From Deroplatys truncata (taxonomy: Eukaryota > Arthropoda > Insecta > Mantodea > Mantidae), in contig CM060990.1 in assembly GCA_030765065.1 (NCBI GenBank), positions 666,388,618-666,452,617 of the forward strand: a stretch of 64,000 nucleotides of DNA, written 5' to 3'. Every line of letters starts with the position of its first letter. Within the stretch, counting starts at the first letter, position 1. A program made the position numbers and the translations under genes. Positions 20,779 to 32,200 of the stretch are shown here, one piece after another. The notes under the pieces are model-generated. The model had not been told where the DNA came from. It was given only the letters and a program-made list of their open reading frames with translations, and searched no databases.

Positions 20779-21635
20779 CGAGGGCTGATCAACAAAGAAT
20801 GAGACTGATTTTTTCCTGTAGCTTCCGTGATAGTTTCGTATCTGTAACATAAATATTTCAAAAGAGCGGGTTTTTATGTATAATGTTGGTAGGCGGCAGC
20901 ACTCTCGTATTGGTAGGTTGGTAGTAATGCTCTATTTTGTAGACAATGGAGGTGATGCAGTTTTTAAATCGATTATCACCGGTGATGAGTCATGGCTGCA
21001 TCATTATGATCCTGAAGGAAAACAAGCCAGCACAGTGTGGAAATCGCCAGGTACCCCAACACCAAAAAAGGCAAAGGTTGTTCCATCTGCAGGGAAAGTG
21101 ATGGTGATCACATTTTTTGACTGTAATGGAATGATTTACCAGCATGCAGTTCCCCCTCACACTACTGTTACAGCAGCATACTATACGTCAGTATTGGCTA
21201 CACTGAGGAAGCACATTGCAAAGAAACGACCAGAGCTTTCTCGGACTGGGTGGCGACTTCATCATGACAATGCACGGCCTCACGTCGCAAATCAAGTCAT
21301 GCAGTTTCTGGCTCGATTCAACATTACCTGTGTACCACATCCACCTTATAGCCCCAATCTTGCACCCTGCGACTTTTTTTTATTCCCATCACTAAAGGCA
21401 AAGCTTAAGGGTATTCGATTTGAGAACTCTGAAGCAGTGCTCAAGAAAAGTGAGGCGATTCTCAAGGACCTGACAAAGAATGGTCTGCAGCACGTGTTCA
21501 AGGACTGGCAGAGACGCCTTAAAAAGTGCATTGAAGTAGGAGGGGACTACTTTGAAAAAGATCATGTAAACATTGAATTGGAGTAATAAACATCTGTGAA
21601 AAAAATCAGTCTCAGTCTTTGTTGACCAGCCCTCA
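20779..21635 (+). mobile_element. Mariner C, short (857 bp)
   Basis: The left end is 'cgagggctgatcaacaaaga' with TA at 20777-20778. The right end is its inverse with the outermost base changed. It sits inside the LINE's C-terminal coding region. About 450 bp of the usual 5' coding sequence is missing. Confidence 0.9.
20876..21586 (+). CDS. Mariner catalytic domain without DNA-binding domain (236 codons)
   Basis: An open frame with a novel ~25-residue start then a complete mariner DD34D core: 'IITGDESWLHHYDPEGKQ' (first Asp), 'WRLHHDNARPHVANQ' (second), 'PPYSPNLAPCDFFLFPSLK' (third), and the C-terminal 'KDWQRRLKKCIEVGGDYFE'. All three catalytic acids are present. The N-terminal helix-turn-helix that binds the terminal repeats is absent, so the product, if made, could not target its own ends. 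It may be a recent deletion copy or dead. Confidence 0.85.
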   Translation: MYNVGRRQHSRIGRLVVMLYFVDNGGDAVFKSIITGDESWLHHYDPEGKQASTVWKSPGTPTPKKAKVVPSAGKVMVITFFDCNGMIYQHAVPPHTTVTAAYYTSVLATLRKHIAKKRPELSRTGWRLHHDNARPHVANQVMQFLARFNITCVPHPPYSPNLAPCDFFLFPSLKAKLKGIRFENSEAVLKKSEAILKDLTKNGLQHVFKDWQRRLKKCIEVGGDYFEKDHVNIELE

Positions 21636-21926
21636 TTATAGAACAGGTAGAGTCAGCACCTTATAAAATTTAATTTTTGTTTCTCTTCGTGTAATTTTTA
21701 ATGTTCTGCGTATAGTACCGCAGATACTCTGAATATTTGTGTAATTTGACGTCTATGTCCTTATCTTGTTTAAAAGTAATATAACTTCTTAAATAGTTGA
21801 AATGCTGAAGTTGATCCAAGACCCAATTTTCAATTGCTATTTTACACCTTACTGGGTATTTCCCATGGAATGCCATTGTCTGCGTTTTATTTATTGATGT
21901 CTTAAAATTATAATCCTTTCCAATTA

Positions 21927-23162
21927 CACTATGTGATCAAAAGTATCCGGACACCCCACAAACATACGTTTTTCATCTTAGGTACAATGTGCTGCCACCT
22001 ACTGCCTGGTATTCATTATCCGCGACCTCAGTAGTCATTAGACATCGTGAAACAGCAGAATGGGACGCTTCGTGAAACTCACGGACTTCGAACTTGGCCA
22101 GGTGATAGGGTGTCACTTGTGTCAGAAGTCTGTACGCGTGATTTCCACACTCCTAAACATCCCTAGGTCCACTGTTTCTGATGTGGAAACGTGAAGGGAC
22201 ATGTACAGCACAAAAGCGTACAGGCCGACCTCGTCTGCTGACTGACAGAAACCGCTGACATTTGAAGAGGGTCGTAAAGAGTAATAGGCAGACATCTATC
22301 CAGACTATCACACAGGAATTCCAAACTGCATCAGGATCCACTCCAAGTTCTATGAAAGTTAGGTGTGAGGTGAAAAACCTTGGATTCCATGGTCGAGCGG
22401 CTGCTCACAGGCGACACATCACGCAGAAAAACACCAAACGACGCCTCGTTTGGTGTAAGGAGCGTCAACATTACACGATTGAACAGTGGCAAAACGTTGT
22501 GTGGAGTGACGAATCACGGTACACAATGTGGCGATCCGATGGCAGGGAGTGGGTACGGCAAATGCCCGGTGAACGTCATCTGCCAGCGTGTGTAGTGCCA
22601 ACAGTGAAATTCGGAGGTGGTGGTGTTATGGTGTGGTCGTATTTTTCCTGGAGGGGGCTTGCTCCCCTTGTTGTTTTGCGTGGCACGATCACAGCGCAGA
22701 CCTACTTTGATATTTTAAGCACCTTCTTGCTTCCCACCGTTGAAGAGCAATTCAGGGATGGCGATTGTATCTTTCAACACGATCGAGCATCTGTTCATAC
22801 TGCACGGGCTGTGGCGTAGTGGTTACACGACAATAACATCCCTGTAATGGACTGGCCTGAACACAGTCCTGACTTGAATTCTATAGAACACCTTTGGGAT
22901 GTTTTGGAGCGCCGACTTCGTGCCAGGCCTCACCGACCTACATCGATACCTCTCCTCAGTTCCGCATTCCGTGAAGAATGGTCTGCCATTCTCCAAGAAA
23001 CCTTCCAGCAGCTGATTGAAAGTATGCCTGCGAGAGTGAACGCTGTCATCAAGGCTAAGGCTGGGCCAATGCCATATTGACTTCCAGTATTACCGATGGA
23101 GGGCGCCACGAACGTAAACGTCATTTTCAGCTAGGTGTCCGGATACTTTTGATCACGTAGTG
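21927..23162 (+). mobile_element. Tc1-like transposon, copy 2
   Basis: A 1236-bp sister of the copy at 2715-3926. Terminal repeats 'cactatgtgatcaaaagtat' and inverse, with TA at 21925-21926 and 23163-23164. Inserted in the reverse-transcriptase frame of the LINE. Confidence 0.94.
22060..23080 (+). pseudogene. Tc1 transposase, copy 2 (DD34E)
   Basis: ATG at 22060. Helix-turn-helix 'LTDFELGQVIGCHLC' and 'IPRSTVSDV', then an 11-bp deletion shifts the frame. From 22262 the frame is open except for one TAG at 22817-22819: 'VVWSDESRYTMW' (Asp), 'GGGGVMVWSYFSW', 'FQHDRASVHTARAVA' (Asp), 'SPDLNSIEHLWDVLERRL' (Glu). All three catalytic residues remain. A second stop (TGA, CpG-type change) precedes 22262. 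Confidence 0.93.
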
Positions 23163-23760
23163 TATATTTAAAAGACGGATTGATTTTTGTAATTCATTTT
23201 CAGAATTTGCAATTAATACAATATCGTCAGCATATAATAGTATGTTAATGTATTTATTCTTGGTTATGTATATACCTTTTGGGGCTCTTTCTCTCCATTT
23301 TCGGATAGCGTCATCTATATAAATATTAAAAAGAGTGGGCGATAAAGTGCACCCTTGTCTTACTCCTTTGTGTGTTAAGATCTTTTTGCCTTTATAATTG
23401 GGGACGTTAAGTATTATATAAGTTACATTATACAGACCCTTACTAAAATTTATTAGATGATTTGGGTATACACGTTTTTTCATGACTTCTCATAATATCT
23501 TCCTTTCCACACTATCAAATGCTTTTTCCAGGTCTATGAAAGCTAGCTAGGTTGGTAAATTTAATTCTCTTCTTTTCTCTATTATTTGCCGCACAGTAAA
23601 TATATTGTCATTACATGTCCTTCCTCTTCTGAAATGACATTGTTCTTCTGAAAGCATCACTTCTGTAATATTTTTTAGTCTGTTATTTAGTATACCTGAA
23701 TTTATTTTGTAGGCACTGTTTAACATACTAATTCCTCTTGTAATATTCTATAATTATTAT

Positions 23761-24646
23761 TTTATGTAACTACTTTAGAATTATGGTGTAAATTACTTAT
23801 TTTCTAGATATACTGTGATTTTAGAGGAAATTAATTAAATAGGGCATACTATATTGATTTGCACCAAATATCCCCACGTAATTCCATTATTGACCATCTA
23901 GTAGAAGGGTTCATCCTCACCTTCAACTTTGTGCACTTGGGCCAAGAGTGTGACACCCTTTCCGGACCCATATCAGAATGTATCATACGTAACACTGGAC
24001 CAGTGCTTCCAGGTGCTTAAACTCGAAGTGAACTCCTTGCAGGTGTTCACTTCAATGTCTACAAAAGGCGATAATCAATTCCCTATCTAAAAGCGTATAT
24101 CACAAATGAAACCACCAATCTTCTCCGGAAATTGGCCTCCTTCTTTGTAGAGTGAATTTTTTTCCCGTCTTTCACTTAGGTGCGCACTTATTTTCTGTGA
24201 TGGTCAAATTTTCCAAATCGCTACAACTTAACGGCAGTGTTTACACGGTTTCGCAGAGAGATGCTGCCCTTAGGCACCTTCTATAACGCTACAAAAGACA
24301 ATACACATTTTCCTATTTTGAAATAAGAAACCTATAGAAAACCTTCGAAAACTTGCATTTCAGCGTTCTTTCTCATCTCAGTTCTATATAATGCAGCTGA
24401 ATACAGAGGCCAGGCGTGAAATTTAAAACTTCGCATAGTCGTAGAATTCAGACGTTTACCAGAAGCGTGTGAAATTGTTGGCGCTAAGCCGTTATGATCG
24501 TCTTTCATTGTTGACTCGAATCCACATTGCAGTCTCACTCTTCACAGACCTTCTGTGCGTGATACAACTTTCAAAGTAAAAAAAAAGGGTTTTATTTTAG
24601 ACGGTTGTAGAAAAAAGTTCATTGATATAGGCTTAAACCACAATTG
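23761..24646. other. Unassigned stretch
   Basis: No gene, repeat end or SINE head recognised on either strand. Confidence 0.35.
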
Positions 24647-24648
24647 TA

Positions 24649-25871
24649 CTAGGGCTGTCCCAGAAGTATCCGACCTAACAAAGAAAACACAAAACTTTTG
24701 GGAAATAAAACATCTTTATTTCTCTACATAGCCTCCTTTCAGCTCGATACAATTTTCCCAGCGACGTTCAATAGCTTCGATACCTTGTTTATAGTGAGAA
24801 CCGTCGAGTTCTGCAAAATAGCCATCAACTGCAAACTCCACCTCTTTATTGTTGGCAAATATATTACCACTAAGCCATTTTATCAACTTTGGAAACAGAA
24901 CATAATCATCGGGGGCTAAGCCTGGTGAAGCAATGACGAAGCAACTCAAACTTTAACTCATTGATTTTGGCCATGACGATAATGGATGTGTGGACTGGTG
25001 CATTGTCTTGATGAAACAGAACTTTCGTTTAGCTAAATGCGGCCGTTTTTTCTTGGTTTCATAATTCAAACGCTGCAATAAGTTTGCATAATACTCGCCA
25101 TTGATTGTTTTTCCTTTTTGAAGATAATCAATGAAAATTATCCCACGCGAATCCCAAAAAACTGACGCCATGTCCTTGACTGTAGATAGAACTGTCTTTG
25201 CCTTAATTTGGAGCCGATTCTCCCCTTTCAATCCACTGTTTTGACTGTTCTTTCGACTCAGGTGTGTAGTGACGGACCCATGTTTCATCCCTGGTTATGA
25301 ATCGACGCAAAAGCTCTGCTTTATTGCAGTGAAATATCGTCAAACACTCGAGTGAAGCATCATCACGACGCTGCTTTTGTTCCATTATGAGTAAACGCGG
25401 CACCCATCTTGCGCACAGCTTATCTAAATTGTCAGTTAGTGTGCGATGTACAGCACTTTTTGAAATGCCTACAATGTCTGCTAGCTCGCGCACTTTCAGT
25501 CGACGGACATTCAATACCATTTTGTGGATTTTCTTCACAATTTCTGGCGTGGTCACCTCATTTGGTCGACCACTGCGATGTTCGTCTTGGCAGCTCGTAC
25601 AGTCTCGCTTAAACTCTACCACCCAATATTTTACTGTTGTAATTGAAGGAGCAGACTCCGCCCCAGAGTAGAATCAAGCTCAGTTTTATCCATGTTTACA
25701 AATTTGCTGAAAGAGTTCACTATTGATGGCTGCCAAACAATTACTAAACAACGTAGCATCGTGAAACTTCAAACTTACACTTTATAGGGGCGATACTTTC
25801 TACCATAGTCATTGTTTGAAACAACAACCGCTATGTATACGTCAGGTTGGGTATTTCTGGGATTGCCCTTG
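24649..25871 (-). mobile_element. Mariner D (1223 bp)
   Basis: Terminal repeats are 'ctagggctgtcccagaagta' on the left and 'caagggcaatcccagaaata' on the right minus strand, with TA at 24647-24648 and 25872-25873. Same family as mariner E at 28588-29873. Confidence 0.92.
24716..25693 (-). pseudogene. Mariner D transposase (broken)
   Basis: The start region at 25693 ('MDKTELDSTLG') lacks ~20 residues of the N-terminus. Next come the helix-turn-helix ('VRELADIVGISKSAVHRTL', 'LCARWVPRLL'), the first Asp in 'FITRDETWVRHYTPE', then a frameshift. The second catalytic block is out of frame, and the third is present as 'GLAPDDYVLFPKL'. The C-terminal 'EAIERRWENCIELKGGYVEK' is well preserved. Several breaks. 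Confidence 0.9.
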
Positions 25872-25873
25872 TA

Positions 25874-26788
25874 GATCACTTACTTCAGGCAGTTCTAGGC
25901 AAACAGTAGGTATTTAATCATACGTCACTGACACTTTTAGGCAGTATATAGTGCATTATGTATGCTTGATTTTCCATGATCCTAAACATCTGTAATTATT
26001 TTCCAATTCCCTCTAAAGGGAGGCATTCACCTTAGAATTTGAAATCCAATCATAGAACTCGATATTGGCCTTATAGGTGTGCTAGCCATTATTAAATATC
26101 ACTCGCTGCTATGGAAGGAAAATTGGAGAAGTAGTTTACCTAAGAAGCTATTCCCCAGATTTTCATGTAGATTTAGGTTGGCAATGAAGCTTATAATGGG
26201 CCTTGAAGAAGACAAAATATTTGATTCATATACTTCGAACATTAGTTACAAATTTAACTACTAATACCACGCTTCGGTTCATTGCGTTCTCTTTCTGATA
26301 CAAAGGAGAAACATACATACTCAGGTAGTAAGGCTTTTAAAAGCGAAATTTGCAGTTTAACCCCCGGACTAATTATGACACAAGTTGAAAAGACTTGCTC
26401 TCTCTCCACCCGCCACAAGATTGCACGCTTCCCAAGTGTACTCATAATATTTCATGGCGGTTTCCCCTGTTCTATCTCGACACCAGTACAGAAGCCTTCC
26501 TCCCATACGCATCGTGTTAAGGACACTCGACTTAATTGTCGCCCCACCTCTAACATCGCCTGCTCTCCACGTCACTCATCTTTCTGTTTTCCGTTGGACA
26601 ACTCCAGTAAGAAACATATCTAATTACCAAGAGCTCTTTACCAACCATCGCTCATGGCTTACGTCAAAGGGGATATTACAGAAAAAGATTTCATCTACCA
26701 TAAGGTCTGCTTTTAAAGTTGATATATTTTTCGCCTCTGGCTGTGACGGTTAAGATGTGCCTTAAAAGGTGAAGCATGGCTCAGAGGC
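25874..26788. other. Unassigned stretch
   Basis: Short open frames exist, but none shows a recognisable domain. No terminal repeats identified. Confidence 0.35.
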
Positions 26789-26970
26789 GTCGTCCTCCTT
26801 AGTGTAGTGGGTATCATGCCAGCCTGTAGTTCCCGAGGTCGCGGGTTCAAACCCAGCAGAGGGCGATGAATTTTTTCGGGCGTAAAAAATCCATCGTCCT
26901 CCGTCGGGTTTGAATCCGCGATCATGGGAACTAGAGGCTAGCATCTTACCACTAGACCACGGAAGACGAC
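26789..26970. repeat. SINE-A heads joined tail to tail (palindrome)
   Basis: Plus strand 26789-26886 carries a SINE-A head ('gtcgtcctccttagtgtag', B box 'cgggttcaaaccc', 'ttttttcgggcgta'). From 26970 back to 26887 the minus strand carries another ('gtcttccgtggtctagtgg', B box 'cggattcaaacccga'). The two heads meet near 26886 with no body between them and could form a large hairpin. Confidence 0.8.
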
Positions 26971-27089
26971 ATCTCAGAAACTATAAGCTGAATAGCTTAT
27001 CAAATTTTAGGCTAACAAAAACAACCCCTAAATGCCGCTTGGATTTACTTTGGTGTTAGTAACGTGTTTGATTATACTTTTAAAAATTG

Positions 27090-27165
27090 CCAATAAATTT
27101 TAATCAAAAAATAGTATACTAGTTGATACAAATAGTCTAGTCTTCCGTAATGAACAAACTTATGA
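27090..27165 (+). repeat. R2 repeat, first part
   Basis: Matches 45065-45160 in the same orientation ('aacaaacttatgagataaa' against 'agcaaacttactggataaa'). Interrupted by the SINE-C at 27174 and resuming at 27690. Confidence 0.6.
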
Positions 27166-27173
27166 GATAAAAA

Positions 27174-27689
27174 CGAGAGTGATGGCCCAGGGAGTAACAT
27201 CTGTGACCCTCGTTCGGAAGGTCGTGGGTTCGATTCCCGTAGCCGACGTCCCTGAACTTGGGTTTTTTTTTGGAGGTTTCGCCGGTATGCCAGACGAACG
27301 ATGGAAAGGACCATTAGATTCCCCGAATTCCCTGCCCCTCCATTCATTTCCATTCTCATTTTAGTTCACCTTTCATCGGGTTGCAAGTGTCGGCAGGAGG
27401 TCTCGGCGCGTGAAAGGCAGGGGAAAAGAGCTCTGAAGAAACCTTCGTCTCCCGGACTACGAGCTGTCTGCGGGTCCCGAACACCCCAGGGGATGTGTAA
27501 GCCTAAGTTGGGAGGGGGCCGGCTGCACTATCACCCGGGGAGTTTAAACCAGTAAATGGTAGGGACCCTGCCCTCTGTCTCCTCCCATTTCATCCCTCCC
27601 TCCCGGGGGCGCCCCGTCAGGGGCCTGGTACAAATGATCTGCATAGATCGAAGTGCTAAGACCCCTTCGCTTCTAGTCCTATCCTATCG
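27174..27689 (+). repeat. SINE-C copy, inserted in repeat R2
   Basis: Head 'gtgatggcccagggagta' with B box 'gtgggttcgattcccg', centre 'gggtttttttttggagg', then the long GC-rich body as at 18639-19173. 'gataaaa' flanks it at 27166-27172 and 27690-27696. The empty site is visible in the related repeat near 45160. Confidence 0.83.
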
Positions 27690-27880
27690 GATAAAAGTAG
27701 ATCAGTAAACTTATATGGCAGGCACCTACCTACTGTGAAAATTTCAGTCTGATATCTTAAATAGTTTCTGAGATAACGGGTCATGAATTTAGCAAATTTG
27801 TCATTGGTTGAGTATGGTTTTTTAATGCCCCGTAACCATTTGCAACCACTGTAAGAAGCGGGGATTAAGCGAAAAATCAC
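27690..27880 (+). repeat. R2 repeat, second part
   Basis: Shares 'tgaaaatttcagtctgatat' and 'gaatttag' with 45185-45320. Noncoding, family unknown. Confidence 0.6.
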
Positions 27881-28585
27881 TTCTGCACTATCAAGCAACG
27901 GCGCTGCTTCGTTACTTAACTGTTGTACACCAACCGAGAAACTGTACACATTTTATATCCAGTGCTGTTCTCATGACGACCGAAGAGATGCTTCATTACC
28001 AAGCACACGTTATTTCGAGAACCGTCGCTAGTGAGACCATGAGCTGTTTTAACGCGGGCCAAATCCATCATTCGACGTCATCACTAAGGCCGGGTTCAAA
28101 TGCCAGCAGGTCCAAGCAAGTTGGAGATTTAGTAAAGTAATAACCGTGAACGTTCTAGCGTGATTAGTATCGGGGATGAACAGCCAGCTGGAAAATCGAA
28201 ACGATAACGGCCACGCTGCGGATGAAGGAAAAATTGCAGACTAGGGGCAACAGCAACTTTCATTTCCAGCAATATGTTATGTTTCTCACGAGGAAGCTTA
28301 TACAAACCGAAAGTTTACACATCAGCACTTATTTACTTATTTCATTATTACAACTCTCCAGGTGTCATGTTTAAATGCATGGCTAAATATATCCATCCCT
28401 CCTGCTTGTACTTTAAAGAACATAGTTATTTTATTTTTGATTTTATTGGAATATGAGGCAGTTCCAACAAAGCGTCTATCTCATGCTGAGAAAAAGTTTT
28501 TGTTTTCATTTTCGTTTACCGCCAAAGGAATCTCCAATACAACATTTCAAAATCAAAACAAAAACAAGGGATGTAAACGACATTG
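27881..28585. other. Unassigned stretch
   Basis: No gene or repeat end recognised. Confidence 0.35.
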
Positions 28586-28587
28586 TA

Positions 28588-29873
28588 CGAGGACAGACCC
28601 AGAAGTACCCGACCTGATCTATAGATAGTGGTAGTTGTTTCAAACACATGGCTGTGGTAGAAATTACCAACTTTATGAAGCATAAGTCTGAAGTTTGATG
28701 ATGCTACGTTGTTTAGTAATTGTATGGCAGCCATCAATACTGAACGCTCTCAGCAAATTTGTAAACGGATAAAACTGGTCCTCGTTATGTGATACAATAC
28801 TTTCGTTTGAAAGGTCTTAGTCCAACTAATATTAAAGCTGAGCTAGATTCTACTTTGGAGAAGTCTACTCCTTCGTTTACAACAGTAAAATATTGGGTGG
28901 TAGAGTTTAAGCGAGGCCGTATGAGCTGCCAAGACGAACATCGCAGTGGTCGAACAAATGAGGTGACCACGCCAGAAATTGTGAGGAAAATCCACAAAAT
29001 GGTTTTGGATGACCGTCGACTGAATGCGCGAGGTAGCAGACATCGTAAACATTTCAAAAAGTGCTGTACATCGCATACTGACTGAAAATTTAGACATGAG
29101 AAAGCTGTGTGCAAGATGGGTGCCGAGTTTACTCACAATGAAACAAAAGTAGCGTCGTGAGGATGTTTCAGTCGAGTGTTTGGAGATGTTTTGCTGCAAT
29201 AAAGCCGAATTTTTGCGTCGATTCATATCCGTGGATGAAACATGGGTCCATCACTTCACACCTGAGACGAAGGAACAGTCAAAACAGTGGATTGAATGGG
29301 GAGAATCGGTTCCAAAGAAGGTGAGAGAGTTCCATTTGCAGGTAAAGTCATGGCGTCAATTTTTTGGAATGTGTGTGGAATAATTTTCATTATCTTCAGA
29401 AAGGAAAAGCAATCATTGGCGAGTATTATACAAACTTATTGCAGCATTTGAATGATGAAATCAAGCAAAAAACGGCCGCATTTAGTGGAAAAGAAGCTTT
29501 TGTTTCATCAAGACAATGCACCAGTTCGCACATCCATTATCGCCATGGCCAAATTAAATGAGTTTAAGTTCGAATTGCTTCCTCATGCACCCTATTCGCC
29601 AGATTTAGCCCCCCTGTGATTATTTTCTCTTTCCAAAGTTGAAGAAATGGCATGGTAGTAAAAGATTTGCTAACAGTGAAGAGCTGGAGTCTGCAGTTGA
29701 TGGCTATTTTGCAGAACTCGATGGTTATCAGTATAAACAGGATATCGAAGCTATTGAACATCGCTGGGAAAAGTGTATCGAGCTGAAAGCAGACAATGTA
29801 AAGAAATAAAAATTGCTTTTTCCCAAAATTTTTGTTTTCTTTGTTAGGTCGGGTACTTCTGGGACAGCTCTCG
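28588..29873 (+). mobile_element. Mariner E (1286 bp, full length)
   Basis: Ends 'cgaggacagacccagaagta' and, on the right minus strand, 'cgagagctgtcccagaagta', with TA at 28586-28587 and 29874-29875. Same family as mariner D. Confidence 0.93.
28766..29809 (+). pseudogene. Mariner E transposase (broken)
   Basis: The start codon position reads ACG. The frame continues 'VIQYFRLKGLSPTNIKAELD', then helix-turn-helix blocks with frameshifts, the first Asp in 'FISVDETWVHHFTPETKEQ', the second block out of frame near 29510, and an extra C that disrupts the third block at 29615. The end 'EAIEHRWEKCIELKADNVKK' is intact. At least four frame breaks. Confidence 0.9.
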
Positions 29874-29875
29874 TA

Positions 29876-30726
29876 ATTGCACTGCAACCTCATTGGATAT
29901 AGTGTTGGATGCTTTCCTTTGCGTACTTCTCGTAGAATCACAAGTGTTCAACAATCTAGCGCACGGTCAGCGAACTTGAATCAACAATGATACAGCGCGA
30001 CTACAATTTAACCGCGGTCAAAGTTTGATCACGTTTCTGTTATCCTTGATAAACAAGGATTTGATCAAGAAGAATGGTTCACATGCCCATAAGTGTGTGA
30101 GCACAGAACTAATTCATGATAACAAACGTTGATCATGAAATGTTTTGAAATATTTTAAAAGTAATGTTATATTTCTATAACCATCTGTGTCATTAACCTA
30201 AAATAGTGGTACTGTTTAGAAACACTTGCGAAGTTTTCGTTTATTCTCACCTTTTCATATACTAATTATTATTAAACCAAGCACAGACCTTAACACATGA
30301 TATGAACACGTATACTAACACCAAAAAGTTATTTGTTTTTAGGGTTTTTTCAGTTATACATATAAAACACGATTGATATAAAGTTAAAGTATATCTATTT
30401 CAAGTTGTGTGTTTTGGGTTGAGTAAAATACATGACAGACCTTACCCTTCCATTTAAAAGTTTGTGGTTTATGAAATATGACAATTATTCCATTTTCGCT
30501 TTTGAGTTAGGTTGTACATACACACACACACGCACACATATGAATCTTTTCGATTCTATTCTGCTGTTTTTCCTTTCTTCTTGGAATATCAAAACGAATT
30601 TATGGCGGAATTTCGAATTTAAATGTTTGGGTTAAAAGGCACACTTTCTTCTAAGGCAAATGCAAGTCTTTTTTTGTGCTTATAATGTTATACCCCAAGG
30701 ATGTAAAGAGATATCAGTGAGTAAGG
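29876..30726. other. Unassigned stretch
   Basis: AT-rich, with a (CA)n-like run at 30519-30540. No gene recognised. Confidence 0.35.
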
Positions 30727-31055
30727 GATATCTGTGTTGTGTGGAGGACGAGAAAGTACAGAAAACTATATGACAGAATGTAAGGGAATAAAGAGCTGGA
30801 GGGAAAAAGTGTGGGAGAAGAAATGGGAAAATATGGAAAGAAAAACAGTAGCTATAAAGATATTGACAGGGAAAGAAGAAAAGAAAATCAAGGAGATGGG
30901 AGAATTTTTAAGGAAGGTAAAGGAAAAATGGTTTAGAAAAGTAAGAGAGGCAAGGGCCGCTCAGTGAGCGATAAGGCCTGGGAGCCAAGCAATCTGAGTG
31001 GCTCAATAAGAAAACAAGCACCAGACAAATTGTTCAAAAAATAATAATAAAAAAA
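30727..31055 (+). mobile_element. LINE 3' fragment
   Basis: Plus-strand frame 'LCCGGRESTENYMTECKGIK' through 'WFRKVREARAAQ' is the C-terminal zinc-finger-like end of a LINE ORF2 (CX2-type cysteines then 'ENYMTEC'). After the stop at 30967 comes a short 3' region ending in 'aaaaaataataataaa'. The remainder of the element is missing, as expected of 5' truncation. Strongly purine-rich coding strand. Confidence 0.7.
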
Positions 31056-31581
31056 TTTGTGAGCGTTTGACCAACCAGGAATTTGGTCCCTAGGTAACTG
31101 GGAATGACAAAATGTAAAAATAATTCATTTTGATTTTTGTTGATTATTTATCTTCAAAACTTTAGATTTAAAATTATATACTGTTTAAATGTCTGTAAAA
31201 CTTAGTTTACAATATTTTAGAGTGGGGTTTTAGTAATAAATATAGAAAATGTGTAAGAATGCTTAAATTTTAACCGTAAAAACTTTTTGCTAAGAAGGTT
31301 ATGACATTCTGACGTTTTGTGTTGAAAATTATTTTCTCCTTTCTCAGTGGAAGCCTTGCTGGTACTGCAAATGTTTGCTTATACCAGGTAAATACTCACA
31401 TATGTTTTGTGTAAAAGCTTTGGTATATGTATTATTTACTTTGTGTATGTTATTCGTAACTAGGGTTTTCATTTCAACTCTCTCATTTACTCAGAAATTA
31501 TTACCAATGAAACTTATAGTATAAATTGCTATTTTATTTGACACTTTTACACGAGATTATTTTCATGAATTAGTTATAAGG
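31056..31581. other. Unassigned stretch
   Basis: AT-rich, no recognisable feature. Confidence 0.35.
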
Positions 31582-31594
31582 GTTGTTATTTCAC

Positions 31595-32105
31595 CGGGCG
31601 GGGTGGTGCCGTGGGAACACGGGCTACTCGCATTCGGGAGATCCCGATTCAATTCCCGGCGTCCGCCTTCTCTGGCCCATGGGTTTTTTACGGAGGTTTT
31701 CCCGGGTCGTCAGGCGAATGCTGGAGTGGTTACTTTCTCTCGATTTCGTTCCATTCATCATTTCATTCATACTTCACCCCATTAGGCCTGTTTAAGGTTG
31801 GAAGTGTCGGCGTGGGTGTTTCGGTGCGGCGTGGCAGGGTAAAAGGATGCTCTCTGTGGAACTTTCTCCGTCCCTCGGCATTCGACTGGTTGCTATGGAC
31901 CGCCCCTTTGGAGCGGGGTGTTGGATTCTCTGTGTTAGTCTGTCTGTCCGACTGTCGGGGCGTCTCCATCTGGAAATTGTATGGTCCCTGCCATTGCTAT
32001 ACCATCACTCCTGGTTCCGACAGCCCGCTGTCTCCTCTCAGATCCTCCTCCCTCCGGGGGGCGCCGCTTGTGGGGTAAAGTCCTCTCCGATCATCGGGGG
32101 ACAAA
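31595..32105 (+). repeat. SINE-C relative
   Basis: Head 'gggcggggtggtgccgtgg' with B box 'cccgattcaattcccgg', centre 'cccatgggttttttacgg' and 'cgtcaggcgaatgctgg', long GC-rich body ending near 'ccgatcatcggggg'. Flanked by 'gttgttatttcac' (31582-31594) and 'gttgtttcac' (32106-32115), an imperfect duplication. Confidence 0.8.
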
Positions 32106-32111
32106 GTTGTT

Positions 32112-32200
32112 TCACATAAGTCGTGTGTAGGACAAGCATAGAAAGGTAGAATTAGACTGAAAAATGCAATGCTATAGCCGGGATTTGAAGCACGGAACTT
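32112..32200 (-). repeat. SINE-D fragment
   Basis: Matches the SINE-D body ('taggacaagcatagaaaggt', 'gaattagactgaaaaatgc') and B-box region ('ccgggatttgaa') of the copy at 55545-55682, minus orientation. Confidence 0.65.

Larger units (their letters stand above)
20440..23760 (-). mobile_element. Endonuclease/reverse-transcriptase LINE split by mariner C and Tc1 copy 2
   Basis: The minus-strand order is: 23760-23163 RT fingers and palm ('AFIDLEKAFDSVERK', 'GVRQGCTLSPTLFNIYID', catalytic 'LLYADDIVLIANSE'); the Tc1; 21926-21636 ('TMAFHGKYPVRCKI', 'LQHFNYLRSYITF'); mariner C; 20778-20490 ('YGSVSWVMRRDC', 'AAEMKFLRTVKGCTKLDRI', 'EHLERMEERRIPKMAL', 'GKRDIGRPVKRW'). Once the guests are skipped the frame continues across both. 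Only a few stops are seen in what remains. The upstream endonuclease is not in the window. Clade not assigned. Confidence 0.87.

Noticed and set aside
30519-30540. (CA)n-like run
   Set aside because: Short and ordinary for such a genome.
31611-32078. Open frame of 155 codons
   Set aside because: Lies wholly inside a SINE. Length reflects GC richness.
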